DNA of 64,000 nt from the NCBI RefSeq assembly GCF_900116545.1, contig NZ_FPCK01000002.1, forward strand, positions 654,343 to 718,342, written 5' to 3'. The translations under genes and the position numbers were made by a program. Below are positions 1 through 9,026 of this stretch, in pieces. This DNA comes from Devosia crocina (GTDB taxonomy: Bacteria; Pseudomonadota; Alphaproteobacteria; Rhizobiales; Devosiaceae). A model generated the notes under the pieces. It was not told the DNA's origin. It ran no database searches and saw only the letters and a list, made by a program, of their open reading frames with translations. The first letter of the stretch is position 1. Every line of letters begins with the position of its first letter.

Positions 1-30
1 GAGCGAACAGGCTGACACCGTTGAAAACAG

Positions 31-70
31 CCCCCTTAGCCTAGCCCCCTCCCAGAAGGGCGAGAGACAG
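31..70. repeat. Half copy of intergenic palindromic repeat family A
   Basis: This stretch downstream of tadC resembles one arm of the repeat seen complete at 7486-7600, 39095-39207 and 40296-40407: a C-rich arm (CCTAGCCCCCTCCCAGAAGG) with a diverged continuation. Nothing else is recognisable in the first 105 bases. Confidence 0.5.
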
Positions 71-105
71 GGTAAGAGGCGTTTTCACCAGCGGCTCACC
101 ACCGA

Positions 106-1104
106 TCACCCCATCATCCCGTTGCTCATCACCTTGATGATGGCAGGCGCCATGATGACGATGAAGAGCACCGGCAGAAAGAACAGGATCAGCGGCACGG
201 TCAGCTTCGGCGGCAGGGCGGCGGCTTTCTTTTCCGCATCCATCATGCGCGTTTCGCGGCCCTCTTCGGCCATCACACGCAGCGCCTGACCCACTGAAGT
301 GCCGTAGCGATCGGCCTGGATCAGGGCAGTCATCACCGATTTGACATTGTCGAGCCCGGTGCGGCGGCCAAGGTTTTCATAGGCGCGGGTGCGGTCTTCC
401 AAAAACGAGAGCTCGGCAGTGGTCAGGGTCAGCTCTTCGGCCAGTTCGGCGCTTTGCTGGCCGATCTCACGCGCCACCCGCTTGAACGCGTGTTCCATCG
501 ACATGCCCGCCTCGACACAGAGGAGCAGAAGATCGAGGCAATCGGGCCAGGCGCGGCGGATCGAGTGCTGACGCTTTTGCGTAGCGTTCTTGAGCATGAT
601 GACGGGAAGGTAGGACCCGACAAGTCCCACACCTACCGCAAAGACTAGGTTGAGATAAACCGGCCGCTCGCCCGGCACGACAAGAAGCAGATAAAAGGCC
701 GCAACGACAAAGAGGATCAGCGGGGTCGCAAAGCGCTGGAACAGAAAGCTCGTCAGGTGCCCTTGGCCGCGAAAGCCGGCCATGGCGAGCTTGTCGACGG
801 TGGTGTCGTCCTGAAAGGCCTTTTTGAGGTCGAGCCGGTCGACCGCCTTTTTCATGTATGTCTTGGTTTCCGTGCTGCGCCGGAACGAGCCGCGCTCTTC
901 CTGGACCGCCGCCTTGCCGCGAAGGCGCGCCATTTCCTCGGCCCGCATCCGATCCCGCTCAAGCGCCACGCGTTTGACGCGCACGCGCATGTCCTGCTTG
1001 ACGATCAACGACTGCCCGAAGGTGACGACCACCGCTGCAACTGAAATCGCGGCAAGCACGGCGATCAGGAATTCGCGCTGGGTCAAAAGCTCGACGATGT
1101 CCAC
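106..1104 (-). CDS. tadC: Tad/Flp pilus inner-membrane platform protein TadC
   Basis: Inner-membrane platform protein of the Flp (type IVc) pilus machine, expected to work with TadB and the ATPase CpaF to drive pilin assembly. The 332-residue protein has an N-terminal membrane segment (about residues 12-32), a basic cytoplasmic stretch, a central membrane pair (about 127-170), a type II secretion F domain (about 185-310, with conserved CVEAGMSMEHAF) and a C-terminal hydrophobic segment. Start is GTG with an AGGAGA ribosome site just upstream. It lies 10 bases after tadB and is the last tad gene in the window; further tad genes may lie to the left. Confidence 0.93.
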   Translation of the reverse strand: MDIVELLTQREFLIAVLAAISVAAVVVTFGQSLIVKQDMRVRVKRVALERDRMRAEEMARLRGKAAVQEERGSFRRSTETKTYMKKAVDRLDLKKAFQDDTTVDKLAMAGFRGQGHLTSFLFQRFATPLILFVVAAFYLLLVVPGERPVYLNLVFAVGVGLVGSYLPVIMLKNATQKRQHSIRRAWPDCLDLLLLCVEAGMSMEHAFKRVAREIGQQSAELAEELTLTTAELSFLEDRTRAYENLGRRTGLDNVKSVMTALIQADRYGTSVGQALRVMAEEGRETRMMDAEKKAAALPPKLTVPLILFFLPVLFIVIMAPAIIKVMSNGMMG

Positions 1105-1114
1105 GCGCGGTCTC

Positions 1115-2092
1115 CTAGATCTCGAACTGGACCATGCGGTTCATCACAAAGACGCCGGCGCACATCATGATGGCGGCAACGCCGAGCCAGACCTGGCCGA
1201 TCGGGGTCGACACGAGCGGCTGAAGATATTGCGGGGACACGAAGGATACCATGATGGCCACAACGATCGGCAGCGCGCCGATAATGCCCGCCGAAGCCTT
1301 GGCTTCCGAGGACATGGCCGCCACCTTCTGCTTCATCTTCTTGCGGTTGCGCAACACACGCGCCAAATTGCCCAACGCTTCGCTAAGATTGCCGCCCGCC
1401 TGCTGCTGCACCGAGATCACGACCACGAAGAAATTGACCTCAGGCAGCGGCACGCGATCGAGCAGCACCTGCACAGCCTCGGTCATGGAAAAGCCGAAGC
1501 TCTGCTGATCGAGCACGCGGCCGAATTCGGAGCGCACCGGCTCCTTGGTGTCCTTGGCGACGACTCGCATGGAATCGTTGAGCGGCAAGCCGGTCTTGAC
1601 GCCGCGCACGATAGCCTCGACGGCGTTGGGCAGCTCGTCGAGGAAAGCGTTCTGGTACTTCTTGCGGCGGCGCCCGACATAGATGCGCGGCAGGAGATAA
1701 CCACCCGCCACCCCGAATATGGCGGCGAAATAATAGGGCACCTGGATGATCAGCAGAAACAGGAAGAGCCCCGCACCGAACAGGATACTGTTGCGGATAA
1801 AGGCGGCCGGCGTGATGGTCATACCAGCCTGAAACAGCAGATCGGGCAGGCGTGTCCGCTTGCGCGCATTCAGATCGTCTGCCTGGGCCTTGAGCGCCTG
1901 CTGGACACTCTTGCGGCGCGCGTCACGGGTGCGGTTGGCATCCATTTCCCGCCGGGTGGTGCGCACATCGCCCTGATAAACCTTGAGACGCTTGGTGGCG
2001 CGGCTATCGCCGAGGGCGGAGGGCACAAGGGCAAAGCCGGCGGCCCCCACGGCCACAGCACCCAGCACAACCAGGAGAATGGTCATCACCAT
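1115..2092 (-). CDS. tadB: Tad/Flp pilus inner-membrane platform protein TadB
   Basis: Second platform protein of the Flp pilus assembly system, paralogous to TadC. The 325 residues begin with a membrane segment (about 3-23), then a charged region, a paired hydrophobic region (about 108-140), an F-type domain (about 155-280, with GVKTGLPLNDSMRVVA and the motif QQQAGGNLSEAL) and terminal membrane helices. The ATG lies two bases after the cpaF stop, so translation is probably coupled to cpaF. Length is typical for the family. Confidence 0.93.
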   Translation of the reverse strand: MVMTILLVVLGAVAVGAAGFALVPSALGDSRATKRLKVYQGDVRTTRREMDANRTRDARRKSVQQALKAQADDLNARKRTRLPDLLFQAGMTITPAAFIRNSILFGAGLFLFLLIIQVPYYFAAIFGVAGGYLLPRIYVGRRRKKYQNAFLDELPNAVEAIVRGVKTGLPLNDSMRVVAKDTKEPVRSEFGRVLDQQSFGFSMTEAVQVLLDRVPLPEVNFFVVVISVQQQAGGNLSEALGNLARVLRNRKKMKQKVAAMSSEAKASAGIIGALPIVVAIMVSFVSPQYLQPLVSTPIGQVWLGVAAIMMCAGVFVMNRMVQFEI

Positions 2093-2094
2093 GA

Positions 2095-3588
2095 TCAGCG
2101 TCCCATCAGCTCGGCCTGCTCGGTATTGGCGCTTTCGAGCGCCTCGACCAGATTGGCTTCCTCGTTGAAATAGCGGGCGCGTTCGGTGAATTGGGGCTTA
2201 GTTATGCCGGTCGAGCGATGCTTGCCGAGCAATATGCCGTTCTGATCTTCGCCCATGATGTCGTACACAAAGACATCCTGGGTCACGATCACATCACCTT
2301 CCATGCCCAGCACTTCGGAAATGTGGGTGATGCGGCGCGAACCATCGCGCAGACGCGCCGCCTGCACGATCACGTCGATCGAAGAGACGATCATTTCGCG
2401 GATCGTCCGGCTCGGCAGCGCATAGCCGCCCATGGTGATCATTGATTCTAGACGGCTGAGCGCTTCGCGGGGGCTATTGGCGTGCAAGGTGCCCATCGAG
2501 CCGTCGTGACCTGTGTTCATGGCCTGCAAAAGATCGAAGGCCTCGGGGCCACGGACTTCGCCGACGATGATGCGTTCGGGGCGCATACGGAGGCAATTCT
2601 TGATCAGATCACGCATGGTGATCTCGCCTTCGCCTTCGAGGTTGGGCGGGCGCGTTTCGAGGCGCACGACATGGGGCTGCTGAAGCTGAAGTTCTGCCGA
2701 GTCTTCACAGGTGATGACCCGCTCGTCCTTTTCGATAAAGGCTGTCAGGCAATTGAGCAGGGTCGTCTTGCCCGAGCCGGTACCGCCCGAGATCAAGACA
2801 TTAGCGCGTACGCGCCCCAGAATGCGCAGCACTTCGGCGCCTTCGGGGGAAATCGAGCCATACCTGACCAACTGACCCAGGGTGAGCTTGTCTTTCTTGA
2901 ATTTTCGGATGGTGAGGGCGGCGCCATCAATGGCCAGCGGCGGGGCGATCACGTTGACGCGGGAGCCATCCGGCAGACGCGCGTCGCAAATGGGGGAGCC
3001 TTCATCGACGCGGCGGCCGACCTGGGACACGATGCGCTGGCACACATTCATCAGATGCGCATCGTCGCGGAAGCGCACATTGGTCAGCCGCACCTTGCCG
3101 CCGACTTCGATATAGCAACGCTGCGACCCGTTCACCATGATATCGGCGATGTCGTCGCGGGCGAGCAGCGGCTCGAGGGGCCCATAGCCGAGCACGTCGT
3201 TGCAGATGTCCTCGAGCAGGTCCTCCTGCTCGGAGATCGACATGACGATCGACTTGAGCGCAATAATTTCCCCGACGATGTCGCGGATTTCCTCGCGCGC
3301 CGACTGCTGCTCCATGGTCGCGAGCTGGCTGAGGTCGATGGAATCGATCAGCGCATTGAAAATGGCGGATTTGGTCTGGAAGTATTCCTTGTCGCGCTGC
3401 GCATCAGCGGGGGCGCGCACATCGAGCACTTCGTCGGTTGTGCGCGCACGCGCGCTGGCGCTGTCCTCGGCGCGTCGGGGCGGCGGGGGCGTCTGAACAG
3501 GCTCGGGCCGCTGCATGCTGGGGATGGGGCGCGCCACTTCTGCCACGCCCGGCGTATTGCCCCCAAATGTTGTGCGCTTGCCAAACAT
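2095..3588 (-). CDS. cpaF: Pilus assembly ATPase CpaF/TadA
   Basis: Cytoplasmic hexameric secretion ATPase (GspE/VirB11 superfamily) that powers Flp pilus assembly. The 497-residue protein has a variable Pro-rich N-terminus (to about 60), an N-terminal domain with [18 protein letters not shown], a Walker A motif GGTGSGKTT near residue 270, an acidic [11 protein letters not shown] stretch, the His/Walker B region [20 protein letters not shown] and GTLHANSP. Start ATG has GAGG about 8 bases upstream. It sits between cpaE and tadB in the minus-strand tad operon. Confidence 0.96.
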   Translation of the reverse strand: MFGKRTTFGGNTPGVAEVARPIPSMQRPEPVQTPPPPRRAEDSASARARTTDEVLDVRAPADAQRDKEYFQTKSAIFNALIDSIDLSQLATMEQQSAREEIRDIVGEIIALKSIVMSISEQEDLLEDICNDVLGYGPLEPLLARDDIADIMVNGSQRCYIEVGGKVRLTNVRFRDDAHLMNVCQRIVSQVGRRVDEGSPICDARLPDGSRVNVIAPPLAIDGAALTIRKFKKDKLTLGQLVRYGSISPEGAEVLRILGRVRANVLISGGTGSGKTTLLNCLTAFIEKDERVITCEDSAELQLQQPHVVRLETRPPNLEGEGEITMRDLIKNCLRMRPERIIVGEVRGPEAFDLLQAMNTGHDGSMGTLHANSPREALSRLESMITMGGYALPSRTIREMIVSSIDVIVQAARLRDGSRRITHISEVLGMEGDVIVTQDVFVYDIMGEDQNGILLGKHRSTGITKPQFTERARYFNEEANLVEALESANTEQAELMGR

Positions 3589-3624
3589 GCTCGCCTCGTT
3601 CCTAGTTCGTCATCCGCCGTGGCG

Positions 3625-4902
3625 TCAGGCCCGCTTCTTGAGGAAGGACGGGAGTTTCATCAGCCCGGCAGACTTGGCCGCGCCATGGCTGGCCTGCCGG
3701 CCGGTCACCTGCATGCCGATGGCGCGGAAAATGTCGTTGGTCTTGTTGTTTGCCGACACCTCGGCCAACATCTGCCCATTATTTGCAGCGGTGCCGAAAA
3801 GGGCGGCATCAAAGCCGATCTGGCCAATCAACTCGCACTCGACCGAGGAGGCGAACTCACTGGCGCTGATCTCGGGCCGGCGGGGCACGCCGAGCTTGTT
3901 GATGACCAGACTCGGCGCCTTTTCCGTGGGGCGCAGGGCCTTGATCGTGTCCGCAAGGTTTTTGGCATTGCGCAGATTGGCAAGGTCCGGCTCGGCAACG
4001 ATCACCACCTCGTCGATGGTGGAAAGGGTGTGGCGCACCCAGGCATTCCAGGAATGGGGCACATCAAGGATGATCACCGGCACCGAGCGCTGGCAGATCT
4101 CCAGGATCTGCTCGAACTCGCGCTCTTCGAAATCCCAGGTGCGGTCCAGCGTCGCGGGTGCGGTCAGGAGGTTAATATAGCTCGCAGCCTTGCTCATCAG
4201 GCGGTCGAGCATGGTCTGGTCGACCTTCTGATTGGCCAGAAGCGCATCGGCAATCCCGTGGGGCGGATCCTGGTTGAAATTGAGCCCGGCAGTGCCGAAG
4301 CCCAGATCCATATCCATGATCAGGCATTCCTGGCGCAGCACGGTGGCAATCGACCAGGCAACGTTATGGGCAACGGTCGAGCCCCCTGCCCCGCCCTTGG
4401 CCGAAACAAAGCCGATGGTCCGGCCAATTCGGGCCGCGCCCTCGCTGGCAAAAAGTTCGGTGATGGAGGAGACCAGCATCTGCGCCGAGGCAGGCAGCAC
4501 GATATATTCGGAAATGCCCGAGCGGATCAGCTCGCGATAAAGCACAACGTCGTTGACATGGCCGAGGACGATAACCCGCGTTGCCGCGTCGCAGACTTCC
4601 GCCAGCCGCTCCAGCGCCGAGGGGATCTCCTCGGGCGGCAGGGTGGTTTCGATGATAATCAGGTTGGGCGTTGGGTTCGAGCGATAGGTTTCCACCGCTC
4701 CATCGAGCCCACCATTATGGGTCGTCAGCGCCACTTTCGACATGCGCCGGTCGTGCACCGCGCTTTCAACCAGCTGGGCGGTCTGGGAATGCTCGCAGAA
4801 CGCCTGGATGGTGATGCGCGGCACCAGGCGGGCGCCCTGCGCGATTTCGGTTAGAGGCTCGTCGGACCGTGTTGGCTCGTCGGATGACAAAAAGCTCTTC
4901 AT
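3625..4902 (-). CDS. cpaE: Pilus assembly/localisation ATPase CpaE (TadZ)
   Basis: ParA/MinD-like protein that in Caulobacter and related bacteria directs the Tad pilus machine to its cell position. The 425 residues comprise a receiver-like N-terminal domain (about 30-150) and a P-loop ATPase domain from about 165 with the deviant Walker A KGGAGGSTVAHN, followed by MDMDLGFGTAGLN and VIILDVPHSWN. Start ATG is preceded by AAGGA. It lies between cpaC and cpaF, the usual order. The receiver-like domain may be degenerate; I did not verify a phospho-acceptor. Confidence 0.92.
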   Translation of the reverse strand: MKSFLSSDEPTRSDEPLTEIAQGARLVPRITIQAFCEHSQTAQLVESAVHDRRMSKVALTTHNGGLDGAVETYRSNPTPNLIIIETTLPPEEIPSALERLAEVCDAATRVIVLGHVNDVVLYRELIRSGISEYIVLPASAQMLVSSITELFASEGAARIGRTIGFVSAKGGAGGSTVAHNVAWSIATVLRQECLIMDMDLGFGTAGLNFNQDPPHGIADALLANQKVDQTMLDRLMSKAASYINLLTAPATLDRTWDFEEREFEQILEICQRSVPVIILDVPHSWNAWVRHTLSTIDEVVIVAEPDLANLRNAKNLADTIKALRPTEKAPSLVINKLGVPRRPEISASEFASSVECELIGQIGFDAALFGTAANNGQMLAEVSANNKTNDIFRAIGMQVTGRQASHGAAKSAGLMKLPSFLKKRA

Positions 4903-4920
4903 CAGAAAATCCTTGAAACC

Positions 4921-6330
4921 TCAGTCCAGCACGAAGCCGACGGAGCCGCTGAAGCCGCCGCGCATGCCGCCACTGCCCACGCCATACTGCTTTTCGAGTT
5001 TTCCGAGGAAAATCGCCTCGGCATCGCTCGCCGGCTGGTTGAAGTCGGTCGGCACGGCGATGGAGTTCACCGGGCTCGGGCTGACGAGATAGGGGGTGAC
5101 GAGAATGACGAGTTCGGTTTGTTCGGTTTGGAATTCCCGGCTCCGGAACAAGGCACCTAAGATCGGAACGTCACCCAGCCATGGGAACTGGTTGATCTGC
5201 TGGGTGGAGCGCTCCTGAAGAAGGCCGCCTATGGCAAGCGTGGTGCCCCCCGGCAGCTCAACAGAGGTATTGGCCTGGCGCTTGGTTATGGAAAGGTCGG
5301 CCTGTGGCTCGGACACTGCCGTATCCACCTTGAGGCTGATCGTGCCGTTGGATCGAACAGTGGGCGTAAACGAAAGCTCGACACCGTAGGGTTTGAAGCT
5401 GACAGTGCGCGTGCGCGTCCCATTATCCGCTTCGTCATAGGTATAGTAGGGCAGCTCGCCACCAGCCAGGAACTGGGCAGATTCGCCCGATATGGCCGTT
5501 AAAGTCGGCTGTGCGAGTACGCGTAAGGCACCACGGCCCTCAAGAGCCCGGATGGCTGCAGTCACCGTGTTGCCACCAGCGCCGAAGCTTGCATCGACAC
5601 CATCAAGCGGGAAATTGTCCGTCAGCAAGCCATTGGCAAAGCTCAGCAGATTGGTGGTCCCAACGTTGAATACAGCACCGAAATTGATGCCGAACTGCTT
5701 GGCAACATTCCGCTTCACCTCTGAGACCGTGACCTGCAACATGACCTGCTGGCTGCCGGCTACATCCAGGATGTTGGCCACGTTGTCGGCAGAACCAGCA
5801 AATTGAGCGGCAACGGCACTGGCCCGGTCCCGATCATCGGAGGACAGTACGGACCCCGTCAAGACAACCCGGTTGGTGGCGTCGTTCAGCGTCACCGATT
5901 CCACATGGATCCTGGAGCCCGGGATGACGCGCCGCAGGGCGTCTTCGAGGGCATTGCCCACCTGGGACGGCTCCTCGATGACGCGCAGGTCCAGCACCTG
6001 GATGGTGCGCCCGGCATCATCGAGAAAGAAGATATTGGTGTTCCCGCCGCCGACACCCTGAATGATGGCGCGCGTGCGCGTCCGCATGATCGCGGCAGCG
6101 ACGGATGGTTGGGACACGATGACCTCGGCGACGCCGGCAGGCAGGTCCACGATCGTGGATTTGTTCAGCTCGAGATCGACCTGACGCTGCGCGCCATAGC
6201 TGTTTGCCGCCACAGATATCTGGGCGTTCTGGGCCAGCGCAGGGGCGGCACCAAGTGCGATAAGGCTTGCAAGCCCCAGAAAAACTGCGGAGCGCAAAGG
6301 CCGGAACGGGGCTCGCTTGTTCATGTTCAT
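4921..6330 (-). CDS. cpaC: Outer-membrane secretin CpaC/RcpA
   Basis: Secretin that forms the outer-membrane channel for the Flp pilus. It has a signal peptide ending near APALAQ, a pilus N-terminal domain (about 40-115), a BON-like region (about 125-185, RVVLTGSVLSSDDRD) and a C-terminal secretin domain with VLAQPTLTAISGESAQFLAGGELP and LVTPYLVSP. About 469 residues. Several in-frame ATGs are possible (6333, 6330, 6324); 6330 was chosen because GGGAG lies six bases upstream. The region overlaps the cpaB stop if the GTG at 6348 is used. Confidence 0.93.
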   Translation of the reverse strand: MNMNKRAPFRPLRSAVFLGLASLIALGAAPALAQNAQISVAANSYGAQRQVDLELNKSTIVDLPAGVAEVIVSQPSVAAAIMRTRTRAIIQGVGGGNTNIFFLDDAGRTIQVLDLRVIEEPSQVGNALEDALRRVIPGSRIHVESVTLNDATNRVVLTGSVLSSDDRDRASAVAAQFAGSADNVANILDVAGSQQVMLQVTVSEVKRNVAKQFGINFGAVFNVGTTNLLSFANGLLTDNFPLDGVDASFGAGGNTVTAAIRALEGRGALRVLAQPTLTAISGESAQFLAGGELPYYTYDEADNGTRTRTVSFKPYGVELSFTPTVRSNGTISLKVDTAVSEPQADLSITKRQANTSVELPGGTTLAIGGLLQERSTQQINQFPWLGDVPILGALFRSREFQTEQTELVILVTPYLVSPSPVNSIAVPTDFNQPASDAEAIFLGKLEKQYGVGSGGMRGGFSGSVGFVLD

Positions 6331-6344
6331 CATACGCTCCCGCC

Positions 6345-7280
6345 TCACTGCGGCATCATCTGCGGTTCGACCGCGTCGACCTGGAAGTCATTCGCGGAGG
6401 AGGAAAAATCGTTGCCGGTGGAGTAGCTCTCGACGGGCGTATAGGCGACAGGCATGGATCCTTGCGCCGAGCCCGCCATCACGCTCTGCTCCTTGCCGAA
6501 GCGGATGACGCGGACGGCCTGGCTGGTTCCGGCCTGGCGCACCGGGTCGGAGCGACCGAAATCGACCACCGAGCGCAGGGTCAGGCTCAGTTGACCGCGC
6601 GTTGCGGCATTGATCAGGGTCTCGGCTTGTGCCGGGTTCAACTCGAGAGTGGCGATCGTGCTGTTGTCGAAGGTCTGAGGCGTCGGTGCAGCTTGCGAAC
6701 CCTCGGCATCTCCGCCGGTCACGCCCATTTCACCTAGCCGCTTGCCGATGGCGAGCACGCGCACATTGGACAGCACCAGTTCGGATTGCTGGCCCGCTTC
6801 CGTTGCGGTGGTGAGAAGCACATCGACATGATCGTTTGGCACGACGAAGCCGCCGGCGCTCGACACCGGCGTAACCCCAACCGACACGCCGCGCATGCCG
6901 GGCGACAGCACAGCCGAAAGATATCCCTGATCGGCGCGAACGAGCTTTTGCTCGCGGATTGGCTCGCCGGGGAAAAATTCAAACCGCGCCACGGCATCGC
7001 TCAATTCCGCCGGAGCGTCAGGCATGGAGGCAATGGTCACATATTCAGGTCGGACCGCCCCTTCGGGCCAATCCTGCCACTCAAGCACAGCGCTATTGAG
7101 GCGCTGCCCGATGCCGATAGGCGCACTGGCCACCAGGATCTGGGTCTTGGCTTCCTCGACGACCTGGGTGACGACTTCGCGGGCGGGCGCAGGCGCACGG
7201 TTCATCCGAAGCACGAGAAAAGCCGCCAATCCGCCGGCCACAAGGGCAACCAAGATCAGGATTATGCGTGCTGGTCTCAT
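6345..7280 (-). CDS. cpaB: Flp pilus assembly protein CpaB/RcpC
   Basis: Periplasmic/inner-membrane component of the Tad system with an SAF domain, thought to act at the outer-membrane channel. An N-terminal anchor (about residues 3-24) is followed by an SAF-like segment (about 50-115) including RFEFFPGEPIREQKLVR, then a RcpC-type domain with GMRGVSVGVTPVSSAGGFVVP and NDHVDVLLTT. A disordered C-terminus follows. The ATG at 7280 was preferred over the upstream in-frame start at 7322 because GGAG lies six bases before it and the membrane anchor follows directly. Confidence 0.92.
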   Translation of the reverse strand: MRPARIILILVALVAGGLAAFLVLRMNRAPAPAREVVTQVVEEAKTQILVASAPIGIGQRLNSAVLEWQDWPEGAVRPEYVTIASMPDAPAELSDAVARFEFFPGEPIREQKLVRADQGYLSAVLSPGMRGVSVGVTPVSSAGGFVVPNDHVDVLLTTATEAGQQSELVLSNVRVLAIGKRLGEMGVTGGDAEGSQAAPTPQTFDNSTIATLELNPAQAETLINAATRGQLSLTLRSVVDFGRSDPVRQAGTSQAVRVIRFGKEQSVMAGSAQGSMPVAYTPVESYSTGNDFSSSANDFQVDAVEPQMMPQ

Positions 7281-7485
7281 GACCCACTCCGGTTCAGCGC
7301 GGGCGCAAACGCCCAATTCCACCGGATGGACTATGCGGTCAAAGGGTCAAGTTTTGGTTAATCGAGGCTTACCGCTCAAAGTTAACAGCTCGTGAAGACT
7401 TGCAATGTGCAAGTTCTTGATACGCGCGAATGCGTAGAAGCGGGGCTGGTTGTTAAGGGTTTGTTTAATCGTCGGAGGGAAACGC

Positions 7486-7600
7486 ACCCCCACCTAGCCT
7501 CCCCCTCCAGAAGGGGAAGGGATCTGCCGGTGGCTCACATGTATCGAGGCAAGCGCCGATCTGTCCCTTCCCCTGTTAGAGGGGGAGGCTAGTTGGGGGC
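7486..7600. repeat. Intergenic palindromic repeat, family A copy
   Basis: This is the main content of the 383-base gap between cpaB and cpaA. Two inverted arms (CACCCCCACCTAGCCTCCCC and its near complement ending CTAGTTGGGGG) flank a core with GGTGGCTCAC. Closely similar copies occur at 39095-39207 and 40296-40407. No gene was found in the gap; the rest (7323-7485) is AT-richer and may contain a promoter, but I could not define one. Confidence 0.8.
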
Positions 7601-7663
7601 CTGCAAGCTGGTGGTGACGGCGGCGGGGAATGTGGTCGTACAGGGTCGCGAAAACCCGCAAAC

Positions 7664-8164
7664 TCAAGCGGCGAGGCGCTCGAAAATGGCAGAGTTCCAG
7701 TAGACCATGATGCCGGCGACGGCCATGGCGATGCCGTAGGGAATGCCCGAGCGCTTGTTGTGGAGGCGGGCGAGCCATTCCATCTTGCCCAAGGCCGGAT
7801 GGAGAGGAATGCCGCGGATCACGAGGATCAGAATGGTGAGGACGCCGCCGAAGAGGGCGGTGTAGGCAAGGTATGGCAGCGTCGTGCCGAAGCCGAGCCA
7901 AAGGGTTGTCGCTGCTGCGAGTTTTGCGTCACCGCCGCCGATAAGGCGCAGGGCGAAAAGGCCAAAGGCGACCGCAAGGACGACGAAGGCGCAGAGCACA
8001 TGCATGGCGAGCTGCTCGAGCGGCATGCTGATGGCGAGCGCGACGATGAAGAAGGCCACGGTTAGGGCGATGACCAGCTTGTTGGAAATGCGCATCGTCA
8101 GGAGATCGGACGAAGCGGCAAGGGCCATGGCAGCGGGGAAGATGAAGAGAGCGACGGCGCTCAT
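7664..8164 (-). CDS. cpaA: Prepilin peptidase CpaA/TadV
   Basis: Inner-membrane aspartic peptidase (A24 family, short form) that cleaves Flp prepilins. The 166-residue protein is almost entirely hydrophobic, with about four to six membrane segments. The expected catalytic aspartates are visible: one near residue 20 (SSDLLTMRISNKL) and the GGGDAKLAAA motif near residue 76. It starts two bases after the stop of the adjacent pilin gene at 8167, consistent with one transcript. Confidence 0.93.
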   Translation of the reverse strand: MSAVALFIFPAAMALAASSDLLTMRISNKLVIALTVAFFIVALAISMPLEQLAMHVLCAFVVLAVAFGLFALRLIGGGDAKLAAATTLWLGFGTTLPYLAYTALFGGVLTILILVIRGIPLHPALGKMEWLARLHNKRSGIPYGIAMAVAGIMVYWNSAIFERLAA

Positions 8165-8166
8165 GA

Positions 8167-8376
8167 TTATTCTCCGTCCATGCGCGGATTACCTTCCAAC
8201 GCTGGGACGATGTAACTACGAATTTCCTCGTAGACCGAGACCATGCTGTTATTCATGGCTACTGCAGACGCGATGATCGCGATTGAGAGCAATGACCCGA
8301 TCAAAGCATACTCGATCGCGGTCGCTCCACATTCGTCTTTAATCAGGCAACTAAAATGTACTGCAATATATTTCAA
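8167..8376 (-). CDS. flp: Flp-type pilin, second copy (TTG start)
   Basis: Putative Flp/Fap-type pilin subunit of 69 residues. It has a short leader, the hallmark cleavage and Glu-Tyr region GATAIEYALIG, then a hydrophobic helix (SLLSIAIIASAVAM) and a hydrophilic tail. The leader is longer than in the neighbour pilin and contains a cysteine. The only in-frame start that fits is TTG, with AGGGGG about seven bases upstream. It lies between the main pilin and cpaA. It may be a minor pilin; that role is inferred. Confidence 0.82.
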   Translation of the reverse strand: MKYIAVHFSCLIKDECGATAIEYALIGSLLSIAIIASAVAMNNSMVSVYEEIRSYIVPALEGNPRMDGE

Positions 8377-8423
8377 GGCATGCCCCCTAGCCTCTAAATT
8401 TATCAGACCTAAATCGATTAAGA

Positions 8424-8448
8424 TAAAAGGAGGCCCTAGGGGCCTCCT
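8424..8448 (-). terminator. Intrinsic terminator after the first Flp pilin
   Basis: Read on the minus strand, a perfect 9-bp stem (AGGAGGCCC / GGGCCTCCT) with a 3-base loop is followed by TTTT. It lies 30 bases after the stop of the pilin at 8479-8670 and before the second pilin. It probably gives high pilin expression relative to the rest of the operon, with partial read-through. Confidence 0.8.
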
Positions 8449-8478
8449 CCATGTATTCTAGCCCTCAAAAGCCCGAAA

Positions 8479-8670
8479 TCAATCGTCTGTACAAACGTCG
8501 GCAGTGGGCTCAGTCAAGCAGGTGCTGATATTGGTAAACACGGTGTTCAGGTTGCCACCGAGCACGCTCACGGCACCAATGATGACGACGGAGATCAGGG
8601 CGGCGATGAGGCCGTATTCGATTGCGGTGGCGCCGGATTCGTCCTGCGCAAAACGTGCGAAAATGTTCAT
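8479..8670 (-). CDS. flp: Flp-type pilin, main copy
   Basis: Major structural subunit candidate of the Flp pilus, 63 residues. It shows the canonical pattern MNIFARFAQDESG followed by ATAIEYGLIAALISVVIIG, with cleavage expected after the glycine and a conserved Glu-Tyr pair, then a short C-terminal region with two cysteines (STCLTEP and DVCTDD). The ATG at 8670 was chosen over 8763 because AAGGAA lies about nine bases upstream and the leader then has family length. It is first in the tad operon and followed by its own terminator. Confidence 0.93.
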   Translation of the reverse strand: MNIFARFAQDESGATAIEYGLIAALISVVIIGAVSVLGGNLNTVFTNISTCLTEPTADVCTDD

Positions 8671-9026
8671 GTCCCAGGTTCCTTTTTTTACACGTCCTCG
8701 AGTGACGCCTCGACGGCTGACACACAGCGAAGATGGGCTGAAGCTACCCAGCACTGATTGCAAATGCGTTAATTGAAAGCTTTACACATCCGCCATTTTG
8801 CCGAAAAACATCTATGCTTCTCAAGCGGTTAACAAAAAGAATTGCCTTTTATCAATCGATTTACTTACATGGCCGGAAGTCTAGCCAAAATAAAACGAAA
8901 CAGGCTTTTACAACGATCTCCTGCCTGCTGCCTCCCATAACCCGAAACGGCATCAAAAAACGTGTTTGCCAGTTATTTACCGTTCTCGGTGAGACTTGGG
9001 TAAGTTTAGACGCCCGGGTGTGTGCC
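8671..9026. other. Divergent intergenic region between pilin and pilus N-domain gene
   Basis: This 356-base AT-rich gap separates the minus-strand pilin from a plus-strand gene and must carry promoters for both directions. I see no clear sigma-70 box pair, operator palindrome or RNA structure that I would defend. An open frame runs through it from 8814 in frame with the next gene, but its product looks unlike a signal peptide and it is read as non-coding leader. Confidence 0.45.

Noticed and set aside
2482..4854. A 790-residue open frame on the plus strand
   Set aside because: It lies antisense to cpaF and cpaE, has no coherent domains, and arises from high-G+C codon bias in the real genes. 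The same holds for the long antisense frames at 46846-48186 and 59202-60539.
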